A program made the translations under genes and the position numbers. Under the pieces are notes generated by a model, which saw only the letters and a list, made by a program, of their open reading frames with translations, was not told the origin of the DNA and searched no databases. Of a DNA stretch of 46,243 nt, positions 25,026-32,274 are shown piece by piece. Numbering within the stretch: the first letter of the stretch is position 1; each line of letters opens with the position of its first letter. Source of the stretch: BM714 sp964644525. GTDB lineage: Bacteria > Bacillota > Clostridia > Peptostreptococcales > BM714. The DNA is taken from the NCBI GenBank assembly GCA_964644525.1, contig CAZXWC010000006.1, forward strand, positions 1 through 46,243. The letters run 5' to 3'.

Positions 25026-25054
25026 TTGAAATTCATTTGATTTACTAATAAAAT
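25026..25054 (+). promoter_or_regulatory. SigA-type promoter for ackA
   Basis: TTGAAA (25026-25031), a 17-nt spacer and TAAAAT (25049-25054). It lies about 48 bases before the ackA start and is divergent from tmcAL. Confidence 0.65.
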
Positions 25055-25102
25055 GGTTATGATTGATAAAACGGAAAATATATTACATAGGGGGTAACAA
25101 AT

Positions 25103-26296
25103 ATGAAGGTATTAGTAGTTAACTGCGGAAGTTCATCCTTGAAATATCAATTGATTGATATGGTAGACGAATCAGTAATGGCAAAAGGACTTGTAGAACG
25201 CATAGGAATCGAGGGATCAATTCTCACACATGAAGCGACCGGTAAAGAAAAGAAGGTAATAGAAGAGCCTATGAAGGACCATAAAAAAGCTCTGGAACTT
25301 GTTTTGGAAGCGGTTGTAAACAAAGAGTACGGTGCTATTGAAAGCATGGATGAGATAGAAGCAGTAGGGCATAGAGTAGTTCATGCCGGAGAAAAATTCA
25401 GCGACTCGGTAGTCATAAACAATGAAGTAATAGCGGCTCTTGAAGAATGCATAGAGCTTGCTCCACTCCACAATCCTCCAAATCTTATAGGCATACGCGC
25501 ATGCATTGAACTAATGCCGGGTGTAAAAATGGTTGGAGTATTCGATACGGCTTTCCATCAAAGCATGCCGGCTTCATCCTACATTTACGCTCTTCCTTAT
25601 GAATATTATGAGAAATACGGGGTAAGGAAATATGGTTTCCACGGAACAAGCCATAAATACGTTGCACAAAGAACAGCATCCATGCTTGGCAAAGATCTTG
25701 ATTCTCTCAAAATAATAACATGCCATCTTGGAAACGGAGCAAGCATAACAGCAATCGACAAGGGCAAGTCCGTTGACACAAGCATGGGTTTCACACCGCT
25801 TGAAGGATTGGTTATGGGAACAAGAAGCGGAGACCTCGATCCAGCCATAATTACCTTTATCATGGAAAAAGAAAATCTTTCAGTAAACGAAATGAACAAT
25901 CTACTCAACAAAAAATCAGGCGTTTTGGGAATATCCGGAATCAGCAGTGATTTCAGGGATATCGAATCGTCAGCCAAGCAAGGCAATGAAAGGGCCCAAC
26001 TGGCGCTTAACAAATTCAATGTGAGAGTCAAAAAATACATTGCCGCATGCGCCGCAGTTATGGGCGGGGTAGACGCTATTGTATTTACAGCCGGACTGGG
26101 AGAAAACTCCATCAGTGCACGTGAACTGATTTGCGGCGGATTTGAGTTCATGGGCATGGAGCTGGACAAAGAAAAGAACAATGTTCGCGGCAAGGAAACC
26201 GTTGTAAGCACAGATTCATCAAAAGTAAAAATTCTTGTAATTCCAACAAATGAAGAGCTTATGATTGCCAGGGATACTTTGGAATTGTTAAAATAA
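25103..26296 (+). CDS. ackA: Acetate kinase
   Basis: Interconverts acetyl phosphate plus ADP and acetate plus ATP; the substrate-level phosphorylation step of acetogenic fermentation. The 397-aa protein shows VLVVNCGSSSLKY, GHRVVHAGEKF, FDTAFHQSMP (catalytic Asp), YGFHGTSHKYV, THLGNGAS-type CHLGNGASI, GTRSGDLDP and FTAGLGENS. GGGGG precedes the ATG. pta, its usual partner, is not adjacent. It stands between tmcAL and rpmF, where many clostridia have pta and yceD as well. Confidence 0.98.
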   Translation: MKVLVVNCGSSSLKYQLIDMVDESVMAKGLVERIGIEGSILTHEATGKEKKVIEEPMKDHKKALELVLEAVVNKEYGAIESMDEIEAVGHRVVHAGEKFSDSVVINNEVIAALEECIELAPLHNPPNLIGIRACIELMPGVKMVGVFDTAFHQSMPASSYIYALPYEYYEKYGVRKYGFHGTSHKYVAQRTASMLGKDLDSLKIITCHLGNGASITAIDKGKSVDTSMGFTPLEGLVMGTRSGDLDPAIITFIMEKENLSVNEMNNLLNKKSGVLGISGISSDFRDIESSAKQGNERAQLALNKFNVRVKKYIAACAAVMGGVDAIVFTAGLGENSISARELICGGFEFMGMELDKEKNNVRGKETVVSTDSSKVKILVIPTNEELMIARDTLELLK

Positions 26297-26303
26297 GTTG
26301 TGC

Positions 26304-26332
26304 TTGACAAACTCTTTGACAATTTATATAAT
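26304..26332 (+). promoter_or_regulatory. Perfect-consensus SigA promoter for rpmF
   Basis: TTGACA (26304-26309), exactly 17 nt, then TATAAT (26327-26332): both hexamers match the consensus fully. It begins 7 bases after the ackA stop codon. A second TTGACA at 26316-26321 is too close to the -10 to serve it. The predicted leader before rpmF is about 70 nt. Confidence 0.9.
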
Positions 26333-26407
26333 AAGGGTTGTGTCAAATAGAATAATATTGGATAAACATAAATCAATTCCATTTATTTTAAGCAAGGAGG
26401 TGTCGTA

Positions 26408-26587
26408 ATGGCAGTACCAAAGAGAAAAATCTCTAAAGCCAGAAGGGACAAAAGAAGAGCTTCGAATGTCAAAATGACTGCGCCTAATGTGATTGAATGT
26501 CCACAGTGCCATGAGCCTGTTCTTTCCCATAGAGTCTGCAAATCATGCGGATACTACAAGCAGAAGGAAGTTCTAAAAGTTGACTGA
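26408..26587 (+). CDS. rpmF: 50S ribosomal protein L32
   Basis: Small large-subunit ribosomal protein. The 59-aa sequence begins AVPKRKISKARRDKRRAS, the conserved basic N-terminus, and has the zinc ribbon CPQCHEPxxxHRVCKSCGYY. AAGGAGGTG lies before the ATG. It has a perfect-consensus promoter and a strong terminator, so it is expressed as its own unit, fitting high ribosomal demand. The yceD (DUF177) gene that usually precedes rpmF is missing here. Confidence 0.97.
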   Translation: MAVPKRKISKARRDKRRASNVKMTAPNVIECPQCHEPVLSHRVCKSCGYYKQKEVLKVD

Positions 26588-26598
26588 TTGACTTATAG

Positions 26599-26637
26599 AA
26601 ATAGTAATGGCTGATTCCAGTCATTACTATTTTTTTT
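26599..26637 (+). terminator. Strong intrinsic terminator after rpmF
   Basis: A 15-bp stem (26599-26613 with 26618-26632, one G-T wobble) closes on a 4-nt loop ATTC, and the 3' arm runs into a tract of eight Ts. It lies 11 bases after the L32 stop codon. Confidence 0.93.
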
Positions 26638-26650
26638 GAGTCCAAAATAA

Positions 26651-26659
26651 TGTTATAAT
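26651..26659 (+). promoter_or_regulatory. Extended -10 promoter for plsX
   Basis: TGT-TATAAT (26651-26659) is a consensus -10 with the TGn extension; no matching -35 is present because the T tract of the rpmF terminator occupies that position. The predicted leader to plsX is about 90 nt. I saw no inverted repeat resembling a FapR operator. Confidence 0.6.
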
Positions 26660-26755
26660 GATTTTGAGGGATGAAATTGGTCCTCATGAAAAAATGTGCA
26701 AATTTATCAGTTTAATCATGAAAGAAGTCTATATTTGCGCCTAACGGGAGGAAAC

Positions 26756-27757
26756 ATGAAAATAGTCGTTGATGCAATGGGTGGAGACAATGCTCCAAAA
26801 GCAATAATTGAGGGTTGCGTAGAAGCCCTCAAGACAAAATCAATCGAATCGGACATTATGTTGGTTGGGAATTGGGAGCTCTTAGTCGAAACCTTTATCG
26901 AGCTGAATCTTTCAATACCCGAAAATATTGAAATACATCACGCACAAAATTGCATAAAAAACGAAGACAAGCCCGCGAAGGCTATAAGAAAAAAAGATTC
27001 TTCCATGGTTGTGGCCTATGAACTTCTCAACAATGGTGAAGCCGACGCAATGCTGTCCGCCGGAAATACAGGCGCTCTTTTGGCTGGAGGAATTTTTCTC
27101 ACCGGACGCATAGACGGTATTTCGAGACCGGCTCTATCCCCTGCATATCCAACCCGAAAAGGTTTTACCCTTCTGCTTGATGCCGGTGCAAATGCAGACT
27201 GCAAACCGTCCAACCTAATCGAATTTGCAGTCATGGGATCCATATACATGAACAAGGTTTTCCATATTGACTCTCCAAAGGTAGGACTCCTTAACATAGG
27301 CGAGGAGGCCGGAAAGGGAAATCGCCTGACAAACGAGTCATACGAATTGATGTCAAATACCAATGACTTCAATTTCAGCGGAAACCTCGAGGCCAGAAAT
27401 CTTCCTGAAGGGTTATGCGACGTAGCCGTATGCGACGGTTTTACAGGCAACACAGTGCTTAAACTCACAGAAGGCGTTGCAATAAACCTTATGCGAACAA
27501 TAAAGGACCATATGACAGACACCTTGTTGCACAAATTGGGAGCCTTGCTGCTTAAGGATTCTTTTGTCAAAATCAAGAAAGAAATGGACTACACCGAATA
27601 CGGCGGCGCCCCCCTGTTGGGACTTAAGCGTCCGGTTGTAAAAGCCCACGGAAGTTCAAACGCAAAAGCAATCAAAAACGCACTTGTATATGCTGAAATA
27701 TATGCAAAGAGCAAAGTTATTGAATCGATAGAAAAGACAGTAATCCCCAGGGGGTGA
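26756..27757 (+). CDS. plsX: Phosphate acyltransferase PlsX
   Basis: Makes acyl-phosphate from acyl-ACP; PlsY then uses it to acylate glycerol 3-phosphate in phospholipid synthesis. The 333-aa protein starts KIVVDAMGGDNAPKAII, and shows SAGNTGALLAGG, RPALSPAYPT, LLDAGANADCKP and GGAPLLGLKRPVVKAHGSS, all conserved in the family. The ATG at 26756 follows GGGAGG; an upstream in-frame start at 26696 lacks a ribosome site. rnc follows after 5 bases; the fabD, fabG and acpP genes found here in many Firmicutes are not present. Confidence 0.96.
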   Translation: MKIVVDAMGGDNAPKAIIEGCVEALKTKSIESDIMLVGNWELLVETFIELNLSIPENIEIHHAQNCIKNEDKPAKAIRKKDSSMVVAYELLNNGEADAMLSAGNTGALLAGGIFLTGRIDGISRPALSPAYPTRKGFTLLLDAGANADCKPSNLIEFAVMGSIYMNKVFHIDSPKVGLLNIGEEAGKGNRLTNESYELMSNTNDFNFSGNLEARNLPEGLCDVAVCDGFTGNTVLKLTEGVAINLMRTIKDHMTDTLLHKLGALLLKDSFVKIKKEMDYTEYGGAPLLGLKRPVVKAHGSSNAKAIKNALVYAEIYAKSKVIESIEKTVIPRG

Positions 27758-27762
27758 CAAAA

Positions 27763-28488
27763 ATGGAAAAGAACATGATGGAACTTGAAAAAACAATAAA
27801 TTATAATTTTGAGGACAGAACTTTTCTCAAAACAGCATTGACTCACAGTTCATATGCAAATGAAAACAAAATCTCATGCTACAATGAGCGATACGAATTT
27901 TTAGGGGACTCAGTACTAGGCATTGTTGTAAGCGACCACCTTTTTAGAAATCATCCTGATCTTCCCGAAGGAAAACTTACAAAAATGAGAGCCAGAATAG
28001 TTTGCGAAACAAGCCTTTCAAAGACATCAAAGGAAATCAGCCTTGGAGATTATCTCTTCTTGGGCAAAGGGGAGGAGCTTACCGGAGGCAGAGTCAGGAC
28101 ATCCATACTCGCAGACGCATTTGAAGCGCTTATTGCGGCAATATATCTCGATGGCGGATTTGAGCAGGCAAGGTATTTCATATTGTGCCGGATGAAATCC
28201 ATCATTGATGAAGCGGTAAACGGAAAGCTCTTCATCGACTACAAAACCCATCTGCAGGAATTGATTCAAAAAAGAAGTTCCGGACGCCTTAATTACAAGA
28301 TTTATAAGGAAGAAGGACCGGATCATGCAAAAATTTTCTTTTCCCGTGTAACAGTAAATGGCACAGAAATAGGAAAGGGGAACGGCCGAAACAAGAAAGA
28401 AGCAGAACAAGAAGCCGCACAAATGGCTCTTGAAGACCTTTTGAAAAAAAACAAAACGACAACAAGTAGGAGTGAAAAAAATGAATAA
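27763..28488 (+). CDS. rnc: Ribonuclease III
   Basis: Endonuclease for double-stranded RNA, processing rRNA precursors and structured mRNAs. The 241-aa protein has the catalytic domain with the signature NERYEFLGDSVLG (about 35-47), a second acidic site in DAFEALIAAIYLDGG, and a C-terminal dsRNA-binding domain (about 165-235, DYKTHLQE and GNGRNKKEAEQEAAQMAL). I use the ATG at 27763, 8 nt after GGGGG, rather than the in-frame GTG at 27754, which overlaps that site. Its end overlaps rnjA by 8 bases. Confidence 0.97.
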   Translation: MEKNMMELEKTINYNFEDRTFLKTALTHSSYANENKISCYNERYEFLGDSVLGIVVSDHLFRNHPDLPEGKLTKMRARIVCETSLSKTSKEISLGDYLFLGKGEELTGGRVRTSILADAFEALIAAIYLDGGFEQARYFILCRMKSIIDEAVNGKLFIDYKTHLQELIQKRSSGRLNYKIYKEEGPDHAKIFFSRVTVNGTEIGKGNGRNKKEAEQEAAQMALEDLLKKNKTTTSRSEKNE

Positions 28489-30163
28489 GAATAGACGAAA
28501 ACCAAAGAATAATTTAAAAATTATCCCTTTAGGGGGATTGAATGAGATCGGAAAGAATTTGACAGTTTTTGAATACAAGGATGAAATAGTAATAATCGAT
28601 TGCGGACTTGCCTTTCCTGACGATGAGATGCTTGGAATAGACATAGTAATTCCCGACATAACATATTTAGAAAAAAACAGGGAAAAAATAAAGGGAATAG
28701 TGCTGACTCACGGCCATGAGGACCATATTGGAGCCCTTCCTTTCTTCCTCAAGAAAATCAATGTTCCCATATACGGAACCAATTTGACACTTGGCCTTGT
28801 GAGAAAGAAATTAAAAGAACACAAGCTGGACAAAAAAACTAAAACACATGTCAGAAAAGCAGGGGACGTAATTAGCCTTGGCAGATTTAAGATCGAACTG
28901 ATAAGAGTTGGGCACAGCATACCCGATGCAGTTGGAATGCTAATAGACACTCCTGTTGGAAAGGTTGTCCATACAGGAGATTTCAAGATTGACTTTACTC
29001 CGATTGACGGAGAACCGATAGACCTCAACCGCTTCGCGGAAATCGGAAGTTCGGGCGTTCTTGCGCTGATGGCGGACAGCACAAACGTTGAAAGGCCCGG
29101 ATACACAGTGGCGGAGAGAAAGGTGGGAAAAACCTTTGACAGAATATTCGCCAACGCTGAAAAACGCATAATTGTTGCTTCTTTCTCATCCAATGTTCAC
29201 CGATTGCAGCAAATCGTTGACGCAGCATATCTGTGCAACAGAAAAATAGCATTTTCGGGAAGAAGCATGGTCAATATGATAAAAGTGGCATCCGAATTGG
29301 GATATATAAACATACCTGACGGAATTCACATAAACATAAACGACATAAACAGATACCCCGACAATGAAATAGTAGTTGCAACAACAGGAAGCCAGGGCGA
29401 ACCCATGTCGGCACTTGTAAGAATGGCAAACTCGGAACACCGTCAAATGACGCTTCAGGAAGGCGACACGGTAATAATGTCGTCTTCGGCGATTCCCGGA
29501 AATGAAAAAACCATATCTAACATAATTAACCTTCTTTATGAAAAAGGGGTCGACATAATTTATGAGGACCTTTTGGATGATGTCCATGTTTCCGGTCACG
29601 CATGCCAGGAAGAGTTGAAATTGATACATTCACTTGTAAAACCCAAGTACTTCATACCTGTTCACGGCGAATACCGACATCTTGCTCGCCATGCAAAGCT
29701 TGCATCTGAACTGGGGATGTCACAAAACAATATATTCATCGGCAAGAACGGCAATGTAATAGAGCTGAACAAAGACTTTGCCGAAATGAAAGACACAGTA
29801 CCAAACGGATATATACTTGTAGACGGACTTGGAGTAGGTGATGTGGGAAATATTGTACTAAAAGACAGGAAGGTTCTTTCTGAAGACGGCCTTATGGTTG
29901 TGGTGGTAACTCTTTCAAAAAATAAAAACACAATCATTTCCGGACCGGACATAATTTCACGCGGCTTTGTATATGTTAGAGAATCGGAAGATCTTATGGT
30001 TGGCGCAAAAAAAGTCATTACTGAAGCTCTTGAAGACTGTCTCAAAAAGAATAACAGGGAATGGTCTACACTAAAATCTGCTGTAAGAGATTCGCTTGGA
30101 AGGCATCTCTACAACAAAACCAAACGAAATCCCATGATCCTTCCCATCATAAATGAAATCTAA
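28481..30163 (+). CDS. rnj: Ribonuclease J
   Basis: Metallo-beta-lactamase/beta-CASP nuclease with 5'-to-3' exo- and endonuclease activity, central to mRNA decay and rRNA 5' maturation in Firmicutes. The 560-aa protein shows the zinc motif THGHEDHIGALPF (about 73-85), further ligands in GHSIPDAVG and HTGDFKID, the beta-CASP segments (ATTGSQGEPMSAL, SSSAIPGNE, HVSGHA) and PVHGEYRHL. I start at ATG 28481 with TAGGAG 8 nt upstream, giving KNRRKPKNNLKIIPLGG. It follows rnc with an 8-base overlap. One copy only is seen, so J1 versus J2 type is not assigned. Confidence 0.95.
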   Translation: MNKNRRKPKNNLKIIPLGGLNEIGKNLTVFEYKDEIVIIDCGLAFPDDEMLGIDIVIPDITYLEKNREKIKGIVLTHGHEDHIGALPFFLKKINVPIYGTNLTLGLVRKKLKEHKLDKKTKTHVRKAGDVISLGRFKIELIRVGHSIPDAVGMLIDTPVGKVVHTGDFKIDFTPIDGEPIDLNRFAEIGSSGVLALMADSTNVERPGYTVAERKVGKTFDRIFANAEKRIIVASFSSNVHRLQQIVDAAYLCNRKIAFSGRSMVNMIKVASELGYINIPDGIHININDINRYPDNEIVVATTGSQGEPMSALVRMANSEHRQMTLQEGDTVIMSSSAIPGNEKTISNIINLLYEKGVDIIYEDLLDDVHVSGHACQEELKLIHSLVKPKYFIPVHGEYRHLARHAKLASELGMSQNNIFIGKNGNVIELNKDFAEMKDTVPNGYILVDGLGVGDVGNIVLKDRKVLSEDGLMVVVVTLSKNKNTIISGPDIISRGFVYVRESEDLMVGAKKVITEALEDCLKKNNREWSTLKSAVRDSLGRHLYNKTKRNPMILPIINEI

Positions 30164-30174
30164 GGAGTGATTTT

Positions 30175-30501
30175 ATGAACGTATACGATTCTGCGCACAA
30201 TCTTTCCAAAGCAATAAAGGAATCGGACGCCTACAAAGACTACGCAAATGCAAAAAACAATCTTGAATCCAACAAATCCCTCAACCAATCCTTTATGGAT
30301 TTCAAACAAAGGGAGTCGGATTTGCGAGCTTCGATGATTGGCGGCAAGAATCCTGATGAAAAAGAGATAGAAGAACTCAACAAACTTTTCGGTGTATTGT
30401 CAAAAGATCCGCTTTGTTCCGAATACTTTCGTGCCGAAGGGCTTTACCGCCAGCTTCTGGACGACTTGTCCAAAATACTTGCGGAAGCGATGCAAATTTA
30501 A
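30175..30501 (+). CDS. ylbF: YlbF/YmcA family regulator
   Basis: Small all-helical protein of the Com_YlbF family. In Bacillus subtilis YlbF, YmcA and YaaT form a complex that directs RNase Y cleavage of mRNAs and supports competence and biofilm formation. The 108-aa sequence shows the family pattern, with AHNLSKAIKESDAYKDYANAK at the start (here as AHNLSKAIKESDAY) and a helical C-terminus with LYRQLLDDLSKIL. It lies 11 bases after the RNase J gene, so an RNA-decay role fits the context. Which of YlbF or YmcA it corresponds to is not clear. Confidence 0.88.
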   Translation: MNVYDSAHNLSKAIKESDAYKDYANAKNNLESNKSLNQSFMDFKQRESDLRASMIGGKNPDEKEIEELNKLFGVLSKDPLCSEYFRAEGLYRQLLDDLSKILAEAMQI

Positions 30502-30515
30502 GCTGAAAAGAATTG

Positions 30516-30544
30516 CCCGATTGTCAATAGACAGTCGGGTTTTT
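30516..30544 (+). terminator. Rho-independent terminator after ylbF
   Basis: A 10-bp stem (30516-30525 with 30530-30539, one wobble pair) with a 4-nt AATA loop is followed by five Ts. It ends the plsX-rnc-rnj-ylbF run. Confidence 0.9.
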
Positions 30545-30551
30545 ACCTTGC

Positions 30552-30580
30552 TTGCAATAACAAGTCGGCAATTATATAAT
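30552..30580 (+). promoter_or_regulatory. SigA-type promoter for mltG-trmR-trhP-udk
   Basis: TTGCAA (30552-30557), a 17-nt spacer and a perfect TATAAT (30575-30580), just after the ylbF terminator and about 30 bases before mltG. Confidence 0.75.
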
Positions 30581-30610
30581 TATATTCAGTAAATATATTG
30601 GAGGAAGCAA

Positions 30611-31612
30611 ATGAAAAAATTCTTGTTCGCCTTAAGCCTGTTTGTGTTGATTGCTGGGTTTTTGGCGGCATATGCCCTTTACAGGCCATATGATGCCAAT
30701 AATCCGAAAGAAATAACATTTGAGATACCAAGCGGAAGCACCACAAAAGAAATCGCTGAAATACTAAAGGATTCAGAACTAGTGAGAAGCGGAAAACTTT
30801 TTTTGCTGATTGTAAAAACAAGCGGAAATGAAAACAATATAAAGGCTGGACGCTACACATTAAAACAAGACATGGATTATGATCAAATTGTCTCAAAACT
30901 TGTCCGAGGAAGCACATATGTCGAATTTGCCCGAATTACAATACCGGAGGGATATGAACTTAGGCAAATAACCGATCTGCTTGTTAACAAAGGCCTTGTC
31001 GAAAGAGAAGAATTCGAAAAAGCTCTCAATCCGTCACTATATGACTATTCCTTTCTTGAAACCGTTGATACAGAAACATTGGAAGGCTTTCTTTTTCCCG
31101 ACACTTATGACATTCCCTATTCATACGGGCCCGGTGAAATCGTCAAAATATTTTTGGACCGTTTCGATGATATAATGAATGAAACATACAAGGAAAGCTT
31201 GTCTGATATTGGCTTTTCCATGAAGGAGCTAATAACAATGGCATCCATTATAGAGAGGGAAACCAAGTACCCTCCAGAAAGAAAAAGAGTTTCAGGCGTT
31301 TTTCATAATCGTTTGAATAAAAACATGCGTTTTGAGTCTTGCGCAACAGTTCAATACGCACTTGGAGAGAGAAAGCAATCTCTTTCATATGAGGATACAG
31401 CCATTTCCTCTCCATACAACACATACAGAATGAAAGGACTGCCCCCCGGCCCCATAGCGTCTCCGGGAGAGGAATCTATTGTCGCAGCTCTTTATCCTGA
31501 AAACAATGATTACCTGTTTTTCTATGCAATACCGGGAGATGAAAAAGGTCGCCATGTCTTTTCAAGAACATACCAGGAACATCTAAGCGCCCAATCAAAA
31601 TACAAGGACTGA
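30611..31612 (+). CDS. mltG: Endolytic murein transglycosylase MltG
   Basis: Membrane-anchored enzyme that cleaves nascent peptidoglycan strands and is thought to set glycan length. The 333-aa protein has an N-terminal membrane anchor (about 4-24), a LysM-like region (about 35-110), and the YceG catalytic domain with ASIIERET, in which Glu215 is the expected catalytic residue. The end shows NTYRMKGLPPGPIASPG, strongly conserved in the family. It is the first gene of a four-gene operon resembling the Bacillus yrrL-yrrM-yrrO-udk order. Confidence 0.96.
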   Translation: MKKFLFALSLFVLIAGFLAAYALYRPYDANNPKEITFEIPSGSTTKEIAEILKDSELVRSGKLFLLIVKTSGNENNIKAGRYTLKQDMDYDQIVSKLVRGSTYVEFARITIPEGYELRQITDLLVNKGLVEREEFEKALNPSLYDYSFLETVDTETLEGFLFPDTYDIPYSYGPGEIVKIFLDRFDDIMNETYKESLSDIGFSMKELITMASIIERETKYPPERKRVSGVFHNRLNKNMRFESCATVQYALGERKQSLSYEDTAISSPYNTYRMKGLPPGPIASPGEESIVAALYPENNDYLFFYAIPGDEKGRHVFSRTYQEHLSAQSKYKD

Positions 31613-31617
31613 TTTAT

Positions 31618-32274
31618 ATGAACAACAACATCCATGAAGAAAAGCTCATAAAACTTATGACAGGACATCTTACTGACAGCCCTGAAATTGAAACCGTAAG
31701 AAAAGACGCTGTAAAAAGGAACATACCAGTAATACAAAGAGAAAGCGCCGAAATAATATGCCTTCTCATTCGAACAGCCGGAATAAAATCGATTCTTGAA
31801 ATCGGGACTGCAGTCGGATACTCCGCAGCCATTTTTTATGAGGAAATGGGAAATGGACGAATAACAACCATTGAAAAGAGGCATGATTGCGTAATTGAAG
31901 CAAAAGAAAACTTTGATAGTTTCGGTTACAAAAGCATTCGAATATTGGAAGGCGACGCTTTGGACCTTATTGTCAGCATAGAAGAAAAATTCGACATGGT
32001 TTTCATAGACGCCGGCAAAAGCCATTACCGGGAGTATTTCGACAAGACTTTCCCTCTTCTGAAGGACGGAGGAATGATAATTTCAGACAATATACTCATG
32101 AACGGACTAACCCTCAACTATGACATGAAGGTCCGCAAAAACCGGACAATGGTACGGGGGATGAGGGGATATATAAAATTCCTGTGCAACCACCCCGAAT
32201 TGAAAACCACACTGATTCCCGTGGGCGACGGGCTTGCCGTTTCCCATTGCCAAAAGGAGACTATAAATGAATAA
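31618..32274 (+). CDS. trmR: SAM-dependent O-methyltransferase, probable tRNA 5-hydroxyuridine methyltransferase TrmR
   Basis: Belongs to the caffeoyl-CoA O-methyltransferase-like family. In Bacillus subtilis the homologue YrrM (TrmR) methylates 5-hydroxyuridine at tRNA wobble position 34 to give 5-methoxyuridine. The 218-aa protein shows the SAM-binding ILEIGTAVGYSA (about 59-70), FIDAGKSHYREYFD (metal/catalytic Asp region) and the ISDNILMNG segment. It overlaps the following trhP by 8 bases, pairing the methylase with the hydroxylation enzyme, which supports the specific tRNA role over a generic methyltransferase. Confidence 0.85.
   Translation: MNNNIHEEKLIKLMTGHLTDSPEIETVRKDAVKRNIPVIQRESAEIICLLIRTAGIKSILEIGTAVGYSAAIFYEEMGNGRITTIEKRHDCVIEAKENFDSFGYKSIRILEGDALDLIVSIEEKFDMVFIDAGKSHYREYFDKTFPLLKDGGMIISDNILMNGLTLNYDMKVRKNRTMVRGMRGYIKFLCNHPELKTTLIPVGDGLAVSHCQKETINE

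Noticed and set aside
25606..26382. A 258-codon open frame on the minus strand opposite ackA
   Set aside because: It mirrors the codon pattern of ackA, has no ribosome site or recognisable domain, and runs into the rpmF promoter; a shadow frame.
26660..26755. FapR-type operator before plsX
   Set aside because: No inverted repeat of the expected form could be found in the leader.
28027..28659. A 210-codon minus-strand frame across rnc and rnj
   Set aside because: It spans two solid genes on the other strand, with no start signal; chance open frame.
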